Shown piece by piece: positions 28,713 to 36,637 of a stretch of 64,000 nt of DNA; the stretch's first letter is position 1; every line of letters begins with the position of its first letter. The position numbers were made by a program, and so were the translations under genes. Source of the stretch: Croceivirga sp. (GTDB lineage: Bacteria; Bacteroidota; Bacteroidia; Flavobacteriales; Flavobacteriaceae). The DNA is taken from positions 1 through 64,000 of the forward strand of contig JANQRG010000034.1 of the NCBI GenBank assembly GCA_028284665.1. Reading direction: 5' to 3'. The notes under the pieces are model-generated. The model was given only the letters and a program-made list of their open reading frames with translations, ran no database searches and was not told where the DNA came from.

Positions 28713-29604
28713 AGAAAAGTACCTTATCCCCTTCTAATTTATAACGAATTTGGGAAGGTGTACTAATACTTTCTAACGCTAAATGAAGATCAGTGTTGTT
28801 AAAGGTACCGGTAAAAAGTTGTTCAGTGTTCACATTTTCTGAAGAGATAATAACATCAAACTGTCGCTCCAGCTCTGCCAGCACATATTTTAAAGGGATA
28901 CTTTTGAAGCTACTTTCATTTTCCATCCATGAGGGCTGTATAGCAGCTACCGCATCAGTGGTAAGAATATCACCATCAATTGCTACAAAAGAGTCCCCAG
29001 CCGGAAGTTTGTGTTCTTTACCCTGGTAAGCGACACTGACCAGGCCTTCATAGCAAGTGACTTCAAAGAAACCGTTGCGGTTTTCCACATTGAATTCGGT
29101 ACCTAAAACCGCAACTTCCCCACTTTCAGTAATAACCGTGAACTTTTTGCCTTTTGCAACTTTAAAAAAGGCCTCACCGTTCAGTTTTACCTCGCGGTTT
29201 TCCTCCCAATTCTTATCGTTAAAGGAAACTTTGGAATCTGCATTCAAGAATACTTCGGAATGATCCGGCAAAGCAAGTTGGGTTCGTTCCGCGAATTGTG
29301 TAGAAAACTTTTCTTCCGCGGAATTGAGATAGAAATAGGCACCTGTTAGTAATACGGCAATAACCGCAGCCACACGCAAAAATTGCCTAAATGGATTTAG
29401 CTGTACCACTTTAGTCCCTTGCGCCATCTTTTCTGCCTTAAACGTGGTCCAGGCGTGGTCAACATCAAACTCGGGCGCTTCTAAATGTTGGGAAGCGTCC
29501 AGAATCTTCTGATAAGAAGCATATTCGGCCGACTGCTTAAATTCGGCCAACTCCTCCTCAGAGAGTTCGTTGTTCAACCATTTTGCCAGGTAATTTTCTT
29601 GCAT
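28693..29604 (-). CDS. fecR: FecR-family anti-sigma factor
   Basis: The 303-residue product has a cytoplasmic N-terminal anti-sigma part, one membrane helix at about residues 75-93 (LRVAAVIAVLLTGAYFYL), a periplasmic FecR domain (HSEVFLNADSKVSFNDKNW, FTVITESGEVAVLGTEFNV), and a C-terminal DUF4974/STN-like domain (IPLKYVLAELERQFDVII). It overlaps the receptor gene by 20 bases. Expected role: hold or pass on the receptor signal to the ECF sigma factor. Upstream are a 33-base tandem repeat and a gene placed between it and the sigma gene. Confidence 0.88.
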   Translation of the reverse strand: MQENYLAKWLNNELSEEELAEFKQSAEYASYQKILDASQHLEAPEFDVDHAWTTFKAEKMAQGTKVVQLNPFRQFLRVAAVIAVLLTGAYFYLNSAEEKFSTQFAERTQLALPDHSEVFLNADSKVSFNDKNWEENREVKLNGEAFFKVAKGKKFTVITESGEVAVLGTEFNVENRNGFFEVTCYEGLVSVAYQGKEHKLPAGDSFVAIDGDILTTDAVAAIQPSWMENESSFKSIPLKYVLAELERQFDVIISSENVNTEQLFTGTFNNTDLHLALESISTPSQIRYKLEGDKVLFYAADTP

Positions 29605-29912
29605 GATTTCTATGCTTTACAGGGGTATAACAACTGACTGTTTAAAAACCCTACTTTCTGTAACAACCAACTACTTAAAAACCCTACTTTCTGTAACAAC
29701 CAACTACTTAAAAACCCTACTCTTAAATAAATTCCAAATCTCAAAATCCAAATACCACATTCCAAGAAAACTATTTAACCGATAAATAGATCTCAACTTC
29801 CAGAATTTAAATCGAAAATGAGAAATCCGAAATCCCTACTTAGTAATTCGTCCTTCCCACTTCGTATTTCCCACTTTTAAATCTCAAATCTCTATTCTCT
29901 ATTCTAAGAACA
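29605..29912. repeat. Repeat-filled spacer upstream of fecR: 33-bp tandem copies and period-7 arrays
   Basis: Positions 29642-29674 and 29675-29707 are identical 33-base units, a third partial copy follows (29708-29720), and a diverged part precedes them. On the minus strand each copy includes GTAGGGTTTTTAA, then AGTTGGTTGTTA. Downstream of these come two 7-base periodic runs: 29729-29763 (AAATTCC, AAATCTC, AAAATCC, AAATACC, ACATTCC) and 29822-29905 (GAAATCC twice, CTACTTA, GTAATTC, GTCCTTC, CCACTTC, GTATTTC, CCACTTT, TAAATCT, CAAATCT, CTATTCT twice). No reading frame is present. Confidence 0.8.
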
Positions 29913-30431
29913 TTACTTGACCGACAGATAAATAACCGCTTCGGAATTCTCCCCTTGATTAGCCTTTTCCCCGTACACTTCAAAGTCGGTATCGTAAGCC
30001 CTGTGCAATTGCGCATCGTTGTCCCAAATTTCCTTCCAGGCATCCACCACAGCCTGAGGTAATCCACCCCTGGCGATACGCTTTTGGTAGTTGCCACCGG
30101 AAACCTCTATACCTATTAGCGCTTCCGAAAGATTTTCAAAGGATTTTACCTTATGACCAATAATGGCCAGGTATTGCCCCGTATAATCTGATTCATATTC
30201 CGTATAAACAACATAGACGGCATCTGATACTTTGTCCGGAATCGTGTTAGAAACATTTTCCGAATAGAATTTACCCCAGAGTTCCCCCATATCCGTGGCC
30301 GACTTGCCGTTTTCGTTCGTGGTGGTTATGGCAATACCAACCACATAAAAGGGCTCCATTTTTTCTACCATAGTATCCTGTGCATTACACCAAAAGGCTA
30401 AAAACAAAAGTATGAACGGTATCTTTTTCAT
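29913..30431 (-). CDS. Secreted GyrI-like/effector-binding-domain protein
   Basis: The product (172 residues from ATG 30431) has a signal peptide (IPFILLFLAFWCNA) and then a domain resembling the AraC effector-binding or GyrI-like fold (VVGIAITTTNENGKSATDMGELW, YVVYTEYESDYTGQYLAIIG), of the Cass2/integron-associated type. This fold usually binds small molecules, and a secreted form is unusual. It lies between the sigma factor and its fecR, with 7-base periodic arrays on both sides. An apparent in-frame start at 30521 only adds repeat-encoded residues. Confidence 0.7.
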   Translation of the reverse strand: MKKIPFILLFLAFWCNAQDTMVEKMEPFYVVGIAITTTNENGKSATDMGELWGKFYSENVSNTIPDKVSDAVYVVYTEYESDYTGQYLAIIGHKVKSFENLSEALIGIEVSGGNYQKRIARGGLPQAVVDAWKEIWDNDAQLHRAYDTDFEVYGEKANQGENSEAVIYLSVK

Positions 30432-30453
30432 CTCAACGAAACTAGTTTTATTT

Positions 30454-30537
30454 AACACCAAACACCAAACACCAAACACCAAACACCAAACACCAAACAC
30501 CAAACACCCAACACCAAACACCTAGCACCCGACACTA
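30454..30537. repeat. Period-7 AACACCA tandem array
   Basis: Twelve 7-base units fill the region: AACACCA (seven copies), AACACCC, AACACCA, AACACCT, AGCACCC and GACACTA. The last unit includes the reverse of the TAG stop codon of the ECF sigma gene (30535-30537). The array starts 23 bases from the ATG of the next gene in the same transcript. The region is seen directly and is not a CRISPR, because there are no spacers. Confidence 0.9.
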
Positions 30538-31035
30538 TATTCCATCAATCTTCTCACGTAGTGTTTTTAAGGCCAGGTGCATTCTTTTTTCTATCGCCTT
30601 TACACTTACTCCTTCCATCGCTGCAATCTCTGTATATTTCTTGCCGTCTATTCGATTTAGTAAAAAGGTAGTACGCTGATTTTCCGGAAGTGCGTTTAAG
30701 GCATCATCCAGTTTTTTTTGAAACTGTTTCTCTTCAAGGACATATTCCGGGGACTCCTGAGTTATACTGTTGGCGTGTTTATCGGCATACTTCAATCGTA
30801 CCTTGTCTGCTTTAATAACATTTAAATACAAATTATTGGCCACCGTGTATAAATACGCCTTGGCTTTTTCCGGAGGTATCTTTGTACAATTTTCCCAAAG
30901 CTTCACAAAAGCTTCCTGTACAGCATCGTTCGCTCGTTCTTCATTACCGAATTTATAATAGATGTAATTGAAAACCGTTTTAGAATTGTCCTTAAAGATG
31001 GAGTTAAAAACAGCTTCCTCACAAACATTGCTCAT
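30535..31035 (-). CDS. ECF RNA polymerase sigma factor (FecI-like)
   Basis: The 166-residue product has sigma region 2 (FNYIYYKFGNEERANDAVQEAF) and region 4 (LPENQRTTFLLNRIDGKKYTEIA AMEGVS) of the extracytoplasmic-function type found next to fecR in Bacteroidota. It would direct polymerase to the fecR-receptor genes and perhaps the divergent acidic lipoprotein. A housekeeping TATCTTTG lies 23 bases before its ATG, so it may be made constitutively and controlled by the anti-sigma. Its TAG stop sits in a 7-base repeat array. Confidence 0.9.
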   Translation of the reverse strand: MSNVCEEAVFNSIFKDNSKTVFNYIYYKFGNEERANDAVQEAFVKLWENCTKIPPEKAKAYLYTVANNLYLNVIKADKVRLKYADKHANSITQESPEYVLEEKQFQKKLDDALNALPENQRTTFLLNRIDGKKYTEIAAMEGVSVKAIEKRMHLALKTLREKIDGI

Positions 31036-31058
31036 GTAAAGGTTTTTGCCAGTATTGT

Positions 31059-31066
31059 CAAAGATA
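31059..31066 (-). promoter_or_regulatory. Promoter -7 element of the ECF sigma gene
   Basis: On the minus strand, TATCTTTG (31066-31059) is a perfect TAnnTTTG element, 23 bases upstream of the sigma factor ATG. No clear TTG is found at -33. Confidence 0.45.
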
Positions 31067-31088
31067 TTTTAAAAAATGTGAAAATTCA

Positions 31089-31117
31089 GGTAGGGTATTT
31101 TAACAATTGATTGTTTT
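31089..31117 (+). promoter_or_regulatory. Candidate ECF-type promoter motif before the acidic lipoprotein gene
   Basis: GGTAGGGTATTTTAA at 31089-31103 is followed by CAATTGATTGTT (31104-31115). It closely resembles the copies upstream of fecR (AGTAGGGTTTTTAA then CAGTCAGTTGTT, minus strand around 29634-29660). Both sites are about 35-60 bases from an ATG. That the ECF sigma recognises them is inference. Confidence 0.5.
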
Positions 31118-31152
31118 AAGGGCATACTAACAGAAAAGTAATCCAAATCGTT

Positions 31153-32973
31153 ATGAAAAAGTTAATACCAAATGTGCTGCATGCCGGATTCGTTGCTATG
31201 GCACTGTTGTTCACTGCCTGTCAAGATGAATTTGAAGAGGTAGGGAACAATGACCAGGAGACCTTAGAAGCAGGGTCTACCACTGCTGACCTGATCGTTA
31301 AAACAGCCTCAAATGATGGCTCTTTTGACAATATTGTGGATGAGGCCAGTTGTATTGCGGTACAATTTCCGTACACTGTCGATGTTGGAGGTGTTCAGAT
31401 CACCATAGACAGTATTGAAGATCTGAAACTGATCGAAGAGATCTTTGATGAGTTTGACGATGATGAAGACATCTTGGAAATTATCTTTCCTATCACCATT
31501 ATTCTTGCTGATTTTACAGAAGTAGTTATTGAAAATAAAGAAGCCCTTCGTGAATTGGCAGCAAGTTGTCTTGAAGGAGGCGATGATGATGATATTGAAT
31601 GTATTGACTTCGTTTATCCTATTACGTTATTCACTTTTGATATTGATGGACAACAAGCAGATAGTTTTGTTATCAATAGTGATAGAGATCTTCATAAGTT
31701 TTTTGATGATCGGGAAGATGATGAACTAGTAAGTATTGATTTTCCTGTAACGCTTAAGAAATTTGATGGTACTGAGGTAGTGGTAAATAGCAATGCAGAA
31801 TTAGCCCGCGTACTGGAGGCTGCAGAAGAGGAATGTGATGAAGATGACGATGACGATTACAACGATGACGATTTTGACGATGAGCGTTTTGTTGAGTTCC
31901 TAACGGAATGCCCATGGGAAATCCGTGAGTTTATCCGACTAGAAATGGATGCAACCGAACAATACCTGGAGTATGTAATAGATTTTGATGAAGATGGGGA
32001 GGTTGAGATTAAAGATAGAATGGGTGCTGAAGTTGAAGGAGAGTGGAGTGTAACGTTCACCGATCGCGGACCGTTATTAACGCTAGCCTTTGATAACCTG
32101 GTTGATTTTAACTTGGAATGGCTCGTATATGAGATTGGCGAAGGTAAGATCAAGTTCTACACTGAAAATGGCAATAGGATCATTTTGAAAAGACGTTGTG
32201 ACGATGATGATGACGATGATGATGGAGATGACGATGGAGGAGATGATAATGGAATCATCAGCATTGAAACGCTTACCAATACGTTACTGGAGTGTGAGTG
32301 GATCATTGAAGAGCTAGAATTGCAAGGAGAAGATGTGGACAGACTTCTGGGATATGAGTTCATTTTCGGAGCGGATGGAATGCTTACACTTGGAGATGGT
32401 ATCACAACCTTTGACGGTACCTGGGAAGTTGGTGCTAACACAGAAGGCAAAAGAACCTTATTTATAGAGGTCATGAGCGAACCTGCAGTAAATCTTCAGT
32501 GGCCCGTTGTGGAGATCGATGGAGAAAGCATCGTAAAAACCAGCGAGATAGTACTGGAAGATGAAGCTTCTGACTCTGAAATGGTGCTCCAAAAAGTATG
32601 TGATGACAATGCGGATGACGGAGATGTAACTGAAATTCGAAATACTGTTTTAGGTGGACTTTGGAATGTAGCCATGCTTGATGATGAAGGTGAGGTTTTG
32701 ACCGACGAATTCACGGGGATGGATTTTAGCTTCTCTATGTTTAACCAGGTGGAGGTTTCGGTTAATGATGATCCTTTTTTAGCAGGTGTTTGGCGAGTAC
32801 TTCGTGACACGGATGGCAACCTAAAGTTCTTCTTAAATCTGGGCGATGATGATCCGTTAGATGAATTGACCGAAGCATGGTATGTTTCCATGGTTACGGC
32901 TGAACGAATAGAATTAGTATACGAGGATGAAGAGGTCACAAATAAAACACTAGTCTTCGAGAAAAAAATGTAA
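31153..32973 (+). CDS. Highly acidic repeat lipoprotein
   Basis: The 606-residue product is a lipoprotein (LLFTACQ, Cys23) made of two kinds of internal repeat. Residues about 64-235 hold four copies of about 42 residues with the pattern I-x-F-P-x-T then a G-rich turn and a helix. From about 247 on there are three lipocalin-like copies with a conserved W (WEIREF, WIIEEL, WNVAML). Long Asp/Glu runs separate the units. It is divergent from the ECF sigma gene. Acid patches suggest calcium or cation binding; the function is unknown. Confidence 0.8.
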   Translation: MKKLIPNVLHAGFVAMALLFTACQDEFEEVGNNDQETLEAGSTTADLIVKTASNDGSFDNIVDEASCIAVQFPYTVDVGGVQITIDSIEDLKLIEEIFDEFDDDEDILEIIFPITIILADFTEVVIENKEALRELAASCLEGGDDDDIECIDFVYPITLFTFDIDGQQADSFVINSDRDLHKFFDDREDDELVSIDFPVTLKKFDGTEVVVNSNAELARVLEAAEEECDEDDDDDYNDDDFDDERFVEFLTECPWEIREFIRLEMDATEQYLEYVIDFDEDGEVEIKDRMGAEVEGEWSVTFTDRGPLLTLAFDNLVDFNLEWLVYEIGEGKIKFYTENGNRIILKRRCDDDDDDDDGDDDGGDDNGIISIETLTNTLLECEWIIEELELQGEDVDRLLGYEFIFGADGMLTLGDGITTFDGTWEVGANTEGKRTLFIEVMSEPAVNLQWPVVEIDGESIVKTSEIVLEDEASDSEMVLQKVCDDNADDGDVTEIRNTVLGGLWNVAMLDDEGEVLTDEFTGMDFSFSMFNQVEVSVNDDPFLAGVWRVLRDTDGNLKFFLNLGDDDPLDELTEAWYVSMVTAERIELVYEDEEVTNKTLVFEKKM

Positions 32974-33003
32974 CCTTTTTTTGCTCCAAATCTTTAGTTG
33001 AAG

Positions 33004-33036
33004 AGGACGGCTCGCCCCAAGGCCGTCCTTTTCTTT
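33004..33036 (+). terminator. Rho-independent terminator after the acidic lipoprotein gene
   Basis: AGGACGGC (33004-33011) pairs with GCCGTCCT (33022-33029), and TTTTCTTTTT follows. It ends 35 bases after the lipoprotein stop codon and before ffh. Confidence 0.88.
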
Positions 33037-33094
33037 TTATACCCCCATGTTGGTTTTTATTTCTATGGCCAACAAAGGAATGCGGCAATATCCG

Positions 33095-33102
33095 TAAATT
33101 TG
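33095..33102 (+). promoter_or_regulatory. Promoter -7 element for ffh
   Basis: TAAATTTG (33095-33102) matches TAnnTTTG exactly and is 25 bases upstream of the ffh ATG. The -33 element is not obvious. Confidence 0.4.
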
Positions 33103-33127
33103 CTTTTCTCCAAAATGATGAGCACGG

Positions 33128-34459
33128 ATGTTTGATAGTTTAAGTGAAAAGCTGGACAAGGCCCTCCATTCGTTAAAGGGACATGGGAAGATCACAGAGA
33201 TCAATGTTGCCGAAACGCTGAAAGAGGTACGCAGGGCATTATTGGATGCTGATGTCAATTTTAAGATCGCCAAAGAATTTACGAATACCGTAAAGGAAAA
33301 GGCGCTAGGTCAAAATGTACTTACCTCGCTCCAGCCTGGCCAGTTGATGGTAAAGTTGGTAAAGGACGAGCTTACCCAACTTATGGGTGGAGAAGCAGAA
33401 GGGATCAACCTTACCGGTTCCCCATCTGTGGTGTTGATGTCTGGTCTTCAAGGTTCCGGTAAAACCACCTTCTCCGGAAAATTAGCCAACTACCTCAAAA
33501 ACAAGAAAAGTAAAAAGCCCCTTTTGGTGGCTTGCGATGTTTATCGTCCTGCTGCGATTGACCAGTTGCATATCGTAGGAGAGCAAATTGGAGCGGAAGT
33601 CTATTCCGATCGCGACAATAAAGATCCCGTTGAAATTGCCAAGGCCGGGATGCAACATGCAAAGTCCCTGGGATGTAATGTTGTGATCATCGATACCGCC
33701 GGACGCCTTGCGATTGATGAGGAGATGATGGCGGAGATTTCCAATATTCACAAAGCAGTATCCCCTCAGGAAACCCTGTTCGTGGTTGATGCCATGACCG
33801 GACAGGATGCCGTGAATACCGCCAAAGCATTTAACGACGTACTAAATTTTGACGGGGTGATCTTGACCAAATTGGATGGAGATACCCGCGGAGGTGCTGC
33901 TATTTCCATTAAATCAGTGGTCAATAAACCCATTAAATTTATCGGGACCGGGGAAAAAATGGACGCTATAGACGTCTTTTATCCCTCCAGAATGGCCGAT
34001 CGGATTTTAGGGATGGGGGATGTGGTGTCCCTGGTAGAGCGTGCCCAGGAACAATTTGATGAGGAACAAGCGCGTAAGATCCAGAAAAAAATCGCCAAAA
34101 ACCGGTTTGGGTTCGATGATTTCCTCACGCAGATCCAACAGATCAAGAAAATGGGCAGCATGAAAGATCTGATGGGAATGATCCCTGGGGTCGGCAAAGC
34201 AATGAAGGGACTGGATATCGATGATGATGCCTTTAAGCATATTGAAGCTATGATCTACTCCATGACTCCGGATGAGCGTGCCAATCCTTCAAAACTCAAT
34301 TCTAGTCGGAAAAAACGCATAGCCGCCGGGAGTGGGCGTAGCATTCAGGATGTGAATCAGCTTTTAAAGCAGTTTGACCAAATGAGTAAAATGATGAAGA
34401 TGATGCAAGGTGGCAAAGGCAAACAAATGATGCAAATGATGAGCGGCCTTGGCCGCTAG
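33128..34459 (+). CDS. ffh: Signal recognition particle protein
   Basis: The 443-residue product is Ffh. The N domain precedes a GTPase with GLQGSGKTTFSGKLA (P-loop), DTAGRL and TKLDGDTRGGAA, and the C-terminal methionine-rich M domain ends KMMKMMQGGKGKQMMQMMSG. With 4.5S RNA it targets membrane proteins co-translationally. The last codons contain the palindrome AGCGGCC-TT-GGCCGCT at the stop, which is coding. Confidence 0.97.
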   Translation: MFDSLSEKLDKALHSLKGHGKITEINVAETLKEVRRALLDADVNFKIAKEFTNTVKEKALGQNVLTSLQPGQLMVKLVKDELTQLMGGEAEGINLTGSPSVVLMSGLQGSGKTTFSGKLANYLKNKKSKKPLLVACDVYRPAAIDQLHIVGEQIGAEVYSDRDNKDPVEIAKAGMQHAKSLGCNVVIIDTAGRLAIDEEMMAEISNIHKAVSPQETLFVVDAMTGQDAVNTAKAFNDVLNFDGVILTKLDGDTRGGAAISIKSVVNKPIKFIGTGEKMDAIDVFYPSRMADRILGMGDVVSLVERAQEQFDEEQARKIQKKIAKNRFGFDDFLTQIQQIKKMGSMKDLMGMIPGVGKAMKGLDIDDDAFKHIEAMIYSMTPDERANPSKLNSSRKKRIAAGSGRSIQDVNQLLKQFDQMSKMMKMMQGGKGKQMMQMMSGLGR

Positions 34460-34492
34460 TCTGCAGTTTTCAGAGGCAGAAAAAAAAATCGA

Positions 34493-34858
34493 ATGAGTTT
34501 TAAAAAGTTGTTGGCTTATCAAAAAGGATTTGATTTGGCTATGGAAATTTTTGAAGTTTCCAAGAGTTTTCCCTCCGAAGAAAAATATGCTCTAACGGAT
34601 CAAATTAGACGTTCCTCTCGTTCTGTTTGTGCCAACTTGGCCGAATCATATAGGAAAAGAAAATATCCAAAACATTTTGTTAGTAAATTAACGGATTCGG
34701 ATGCAGAGAATTCTGAAACACAAGTCTGGCTAGAATTCTCATTTGCGTGTAAATATGTTAACGGAGCCAAGTTTGAATCCCTTACTAATGCTTCTATGGA
34801 AATCGGAAAATTAATACAATATATGATTGCTAACCCCAGTAAATTTGGAGCATCATAG
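34493..34858 (+). CDS. Four-helix bundle protein (23S rRNA-intervening-sequence family)
   Basis: The 121-residue product fits the small four-helix bundle family known from 23S rRNA intervening sequences (FKKLLAYQKGFDLAMEIFEV, LTDQIRRSSRSVCANLAES YRKR). It has no signal peptide. It lies between ffh and folD and is flanked by short repeat DNA. Its stop codon TAG begins an irregular 7-base periodic run. These genes are scattered in flavobacterial genomes and may be mobile. Confidence 0.82.
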   Translation: MSFKKLLAYQKGFDLAMEIFEVSKSFPSEEKYALTDQIRRSSRSVCANLAESYRKRKYPKHFVSKLTDSDAENSETQVWLEFSFACKYVNGAKFESLTNASMEIGKLIQYMIANPSKFGAS

Positions 34859-34892
34859 ACGGTAAACTGCCACTATAAACTGTATACTAAAG
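34856..34892 (+). repeat. Degenerate period-7 run between the four-helix-bundle gene and folD
   Basis: ACT occurs at 34866, 34872, 34879 and 34886 (spacing 6, 7, 7) in units TAAACTG, CCACTAT, AAACTGT and ATACTAA. The run begins at the TAG stop (34856-34858) and ends at the folD ATG. It is weak compared with the other arrays. Confidence 0.4.
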
Positions 34893-35771
34893 ATGAATAT
34901 ACTAGACGGGAAAAAAATAGCCAACCAAATCAAAGAAGAAATTGCCGTTGAGGTAGCACAAATACAGACTCGTGGAGAAAAAGTGCCACATTTGGCTGCG
35001 GTTTTGGTGGGAAATGACGGTGCAAGCCTTACCTATGTGGGCAGTAAAGTACGTTCTTGTAAAAAGATTGGTTTTGAGTCCACGTTGATCCATCTTCCGG
35101 AGGAAACCTCTGAAGCGGTTCTGCTACAAAAGGTTGCCGACTTGAATGCGAATTCCGATATCGATGGGTATATCGTACAATTACCGTTGCCCAAACATAT
35201 TGATGAAGAAAAGATATTAATGGCCGTAGATCCCGACAAGGATGTGGACGGCTTTCATCCAACCAACTTTGGGAAGATGGCGTTGGATATGGAAACCTTT
35301 ATTCCCGCAACACCTTTCGGGATTATGGAACTCTTCCGCCGGTATGATATAGAAACCGAAGGTAAACATACCGTGGTCATCGGAAGGAGTCATATTGTAG
35401 GAAGGCCAATAAGCATTCTAATGAGCCAAAAAGGGAAGGCGGCCAACGCTACCGTCACAGTTACCCATAGTAGAACTAAAGATCTTGAAGAATTCACCAA
35501 AAAGGCGGACATCATTGTATCTGCGTTGGGAGTTCCGGATTTTCTAAAGGCAAGTATGGTTAAAGAAGGGGCAGTGATCATTGATGTAGGCATTACCCGG
35601 ATACCGGATGCCACTAAAGAAAGAGGTTACTATATTACAGGGGATGTGGATTTTGAAGAAGTCGCACCAAAGGCTTCCTACATTACTCCGGTTCCTGGCG
35701 GGGTTGGACCTATGACAATTGCCATGCTATTGAAAAATACCCTTTTGGCCCGGAAAAGAAGACAGGATTAG
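34893..35771 (+). CDS. folD: Methylenetetrahydrofolate dehydrogenase/cyclohydrolase
   Basis: The 292-residue bifunctional enzyme interconverts 5,10-methylene- and 10-formyl-tetrahydrofolate. It has the catalytic Lys region ([15 protein letters not shown]), the signature DVDGFHPTN, the nucleotide site [17 protein letters not shown], and the ending [10 protein letters not shown] followed by [16 protein letters not shown]. Normal length. Confidence 0.96.
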   Translation: MNILDGKKIANQIKEEIAVEVAQIQTRGEKVPHLAAVLVGNDGASLTYVGSKVRSCKKIGFESTLIHLPEETSEAVLLQKVADLNANSDIDGYIVQLPLPKHIDEEKILMAVDPDKDVDGFHPTNFGKMALDMETFIPATPFGIMELFRRYDIETEGKHTVVIGRSHIVGRPISILMSQKGKAANATVTVTHSRTKDLEEFTKKADIIVSALGVPDFLKASMVKEGAVIIDVGITRIPDATKERGYYITGDVDFEEVAPKASYITPVPGGVGPMTIAMLLKNTLLARKRRQD

Positions 35772-35795
35772 TCCCTGTAGCGCTACTTTCATGGG

Positions 35796-35824
35796 TTGTC
35801 GTTCACAAAAATGTCCTATCTTGA
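35796..35824 (+). promoter_or_regulatory. Promoter candidate for the lipoprotein gene at 35855
   Basis: TTG (35796-35798) and TATCTTGA (35817-35824) are 18 bases apart. The -7 differs from TAnnTTTG at two bases. It lies 30 bases before the ATG. Confidence 0.35.
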
Positions 35825-35854
35825 AGGAATTGTAATCAACCTATCCTTATAACG

Positions 35855-36262
35855 ATGAAATTCTGGACACTCGCCCTATGCGCTTTACTCTGTTTGAATT
35901 CTTGTAAGCAGAAGAAAGAAAACGAAACTTCTTCGGAAACTGATGCGATACCCTTTTCTGAAACAGAAACAACTGAAAACGGAGAAGGGGGCGATGAAAA
36001 AATCAAAGACTGCGACGATTTTATAGACCAATATGAAGAATGGTCTGAAGAATATATCGCCTTTATGACGAAATATAAGGATAACCCTGTTAAAGCAGTA
36101 ACATCACCGGAATATTCGGAAATGATGCTAAAAGCGTCTTCCTGGTCACAGGAATGGTTGTCGATATCGGTATCCTGCGCCCAGAATTCGTCCTATCAGG
36201 AGCGGGTAGAAGAAATAGCAGATAGGATGGACCAAAAGATAGAGGAGTTAGGCTTTAACTAG
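35855..36262 (+). CDS. Small lipoprotein (DUF6591-like)
   Basis: The 135-residue product has a lipoprotein signal ending LCLNSC (lipobox) and an acidic linker rich in Glu and Thr. The rest is helical with two cysteines (CDDFIDQYEEW and SVSCAQNSS). It resembles the DUF6591 family. Function unknown. Confidence 0.75.
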   Translation: MKFWTLALCALLCLNSCKQKKENETSSETDAIPFSETETTENGEGGDEKIKDCDDFIDQYEEWSEEYIAFMTKYKDNPVKAVTSPEYSEMMLKASSWSQEWLSISVSCAQNSSYQERVEEIADRMDQKIEELGFN

Positions 36263-36308
36263 CAACTCCTTTAAATACTATCCTTGAGCCCTGGCCATTG
36301 TCTGGACT

Positions 36309-36464
36309 TTACTCAGTATGATCTGTTTTTAGGGATTCCTCTATCAACATTTCCTCATCGTCATTGGGGGTAAGGACATCCAGGTCTTCCCCTTCATCGT
36401 TGGTACAGCTGGAGACTGCCAGACTTGTAAAAAAAACCGTAAGCAAGAGTAGTATTGTCTTCAT
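36309..36464 (-). CDS. Very small acidic lipoprotein (51 residues)
   Basis: A reading frame on the minus strand starts at ATG 36464 and stops at 36311-36309. It encodes 51 residues with a typical lipoprotein signal (MKTILLLLTVFFTSLAVSSC, Cys20) followed by a short acidic tail (TNDEGEDLDVLTPNDDEEML and so on). It is too short for most gene finders, but the signal sequence, lipobox and tail are coherent. It could be an orphan small lipoprotein related to its neighbour. Confidence 0.65.
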   Translation of the reverse strand: MKTILLLLTVFFTSLAVSSCTNDEGEDLDVLTPNDDEEMLIEESLKTDHTE

Positions 36465-36637
36465 AACATCGTAAAATTTGGGCAATTGCTACCTTAACTA
36501 ACGTGTTTCCAAGCGTTAATCGTGTTTTCAGCGCAAGCTATTCGATAAACTGCAATCGTATACCTACTAGTAAGAGAAGTGACCTTCTTTCCATTAAAAA
36601 GTTAAATTTCCTATCTTATTCAGATCAAACACCGATT

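Noticed and set aside
30432-30521. A longer start for the secreted GyrI-like protein (residues like FGVWCLV repeated)
   Set aside because: The extra residues are encoded by the repeat, and the next in-frame ATG (30431) begins a normal signal peptide.
30454-30537. A CRISPR array
   Set aside because: The units are contiguous 7-base repeats with no spacers, and no cas genes are present.
31857-32474. Serine-rich reading frames on the minus strand opposite the acidic lipoprotein
   Set aside because: They are the shadow of Asp/Glu codons (GAT/GAC/GAA reversed); low complexity and no starts in a sensible context.
34442-34457. The palindrome AGCGGCC-TT-GGCCGCT at the end of ffh as a terminator
   Set aside because: It lies inside the coding end and is not followed by a T tract. 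It probably reflects the codons for the C-terminus.
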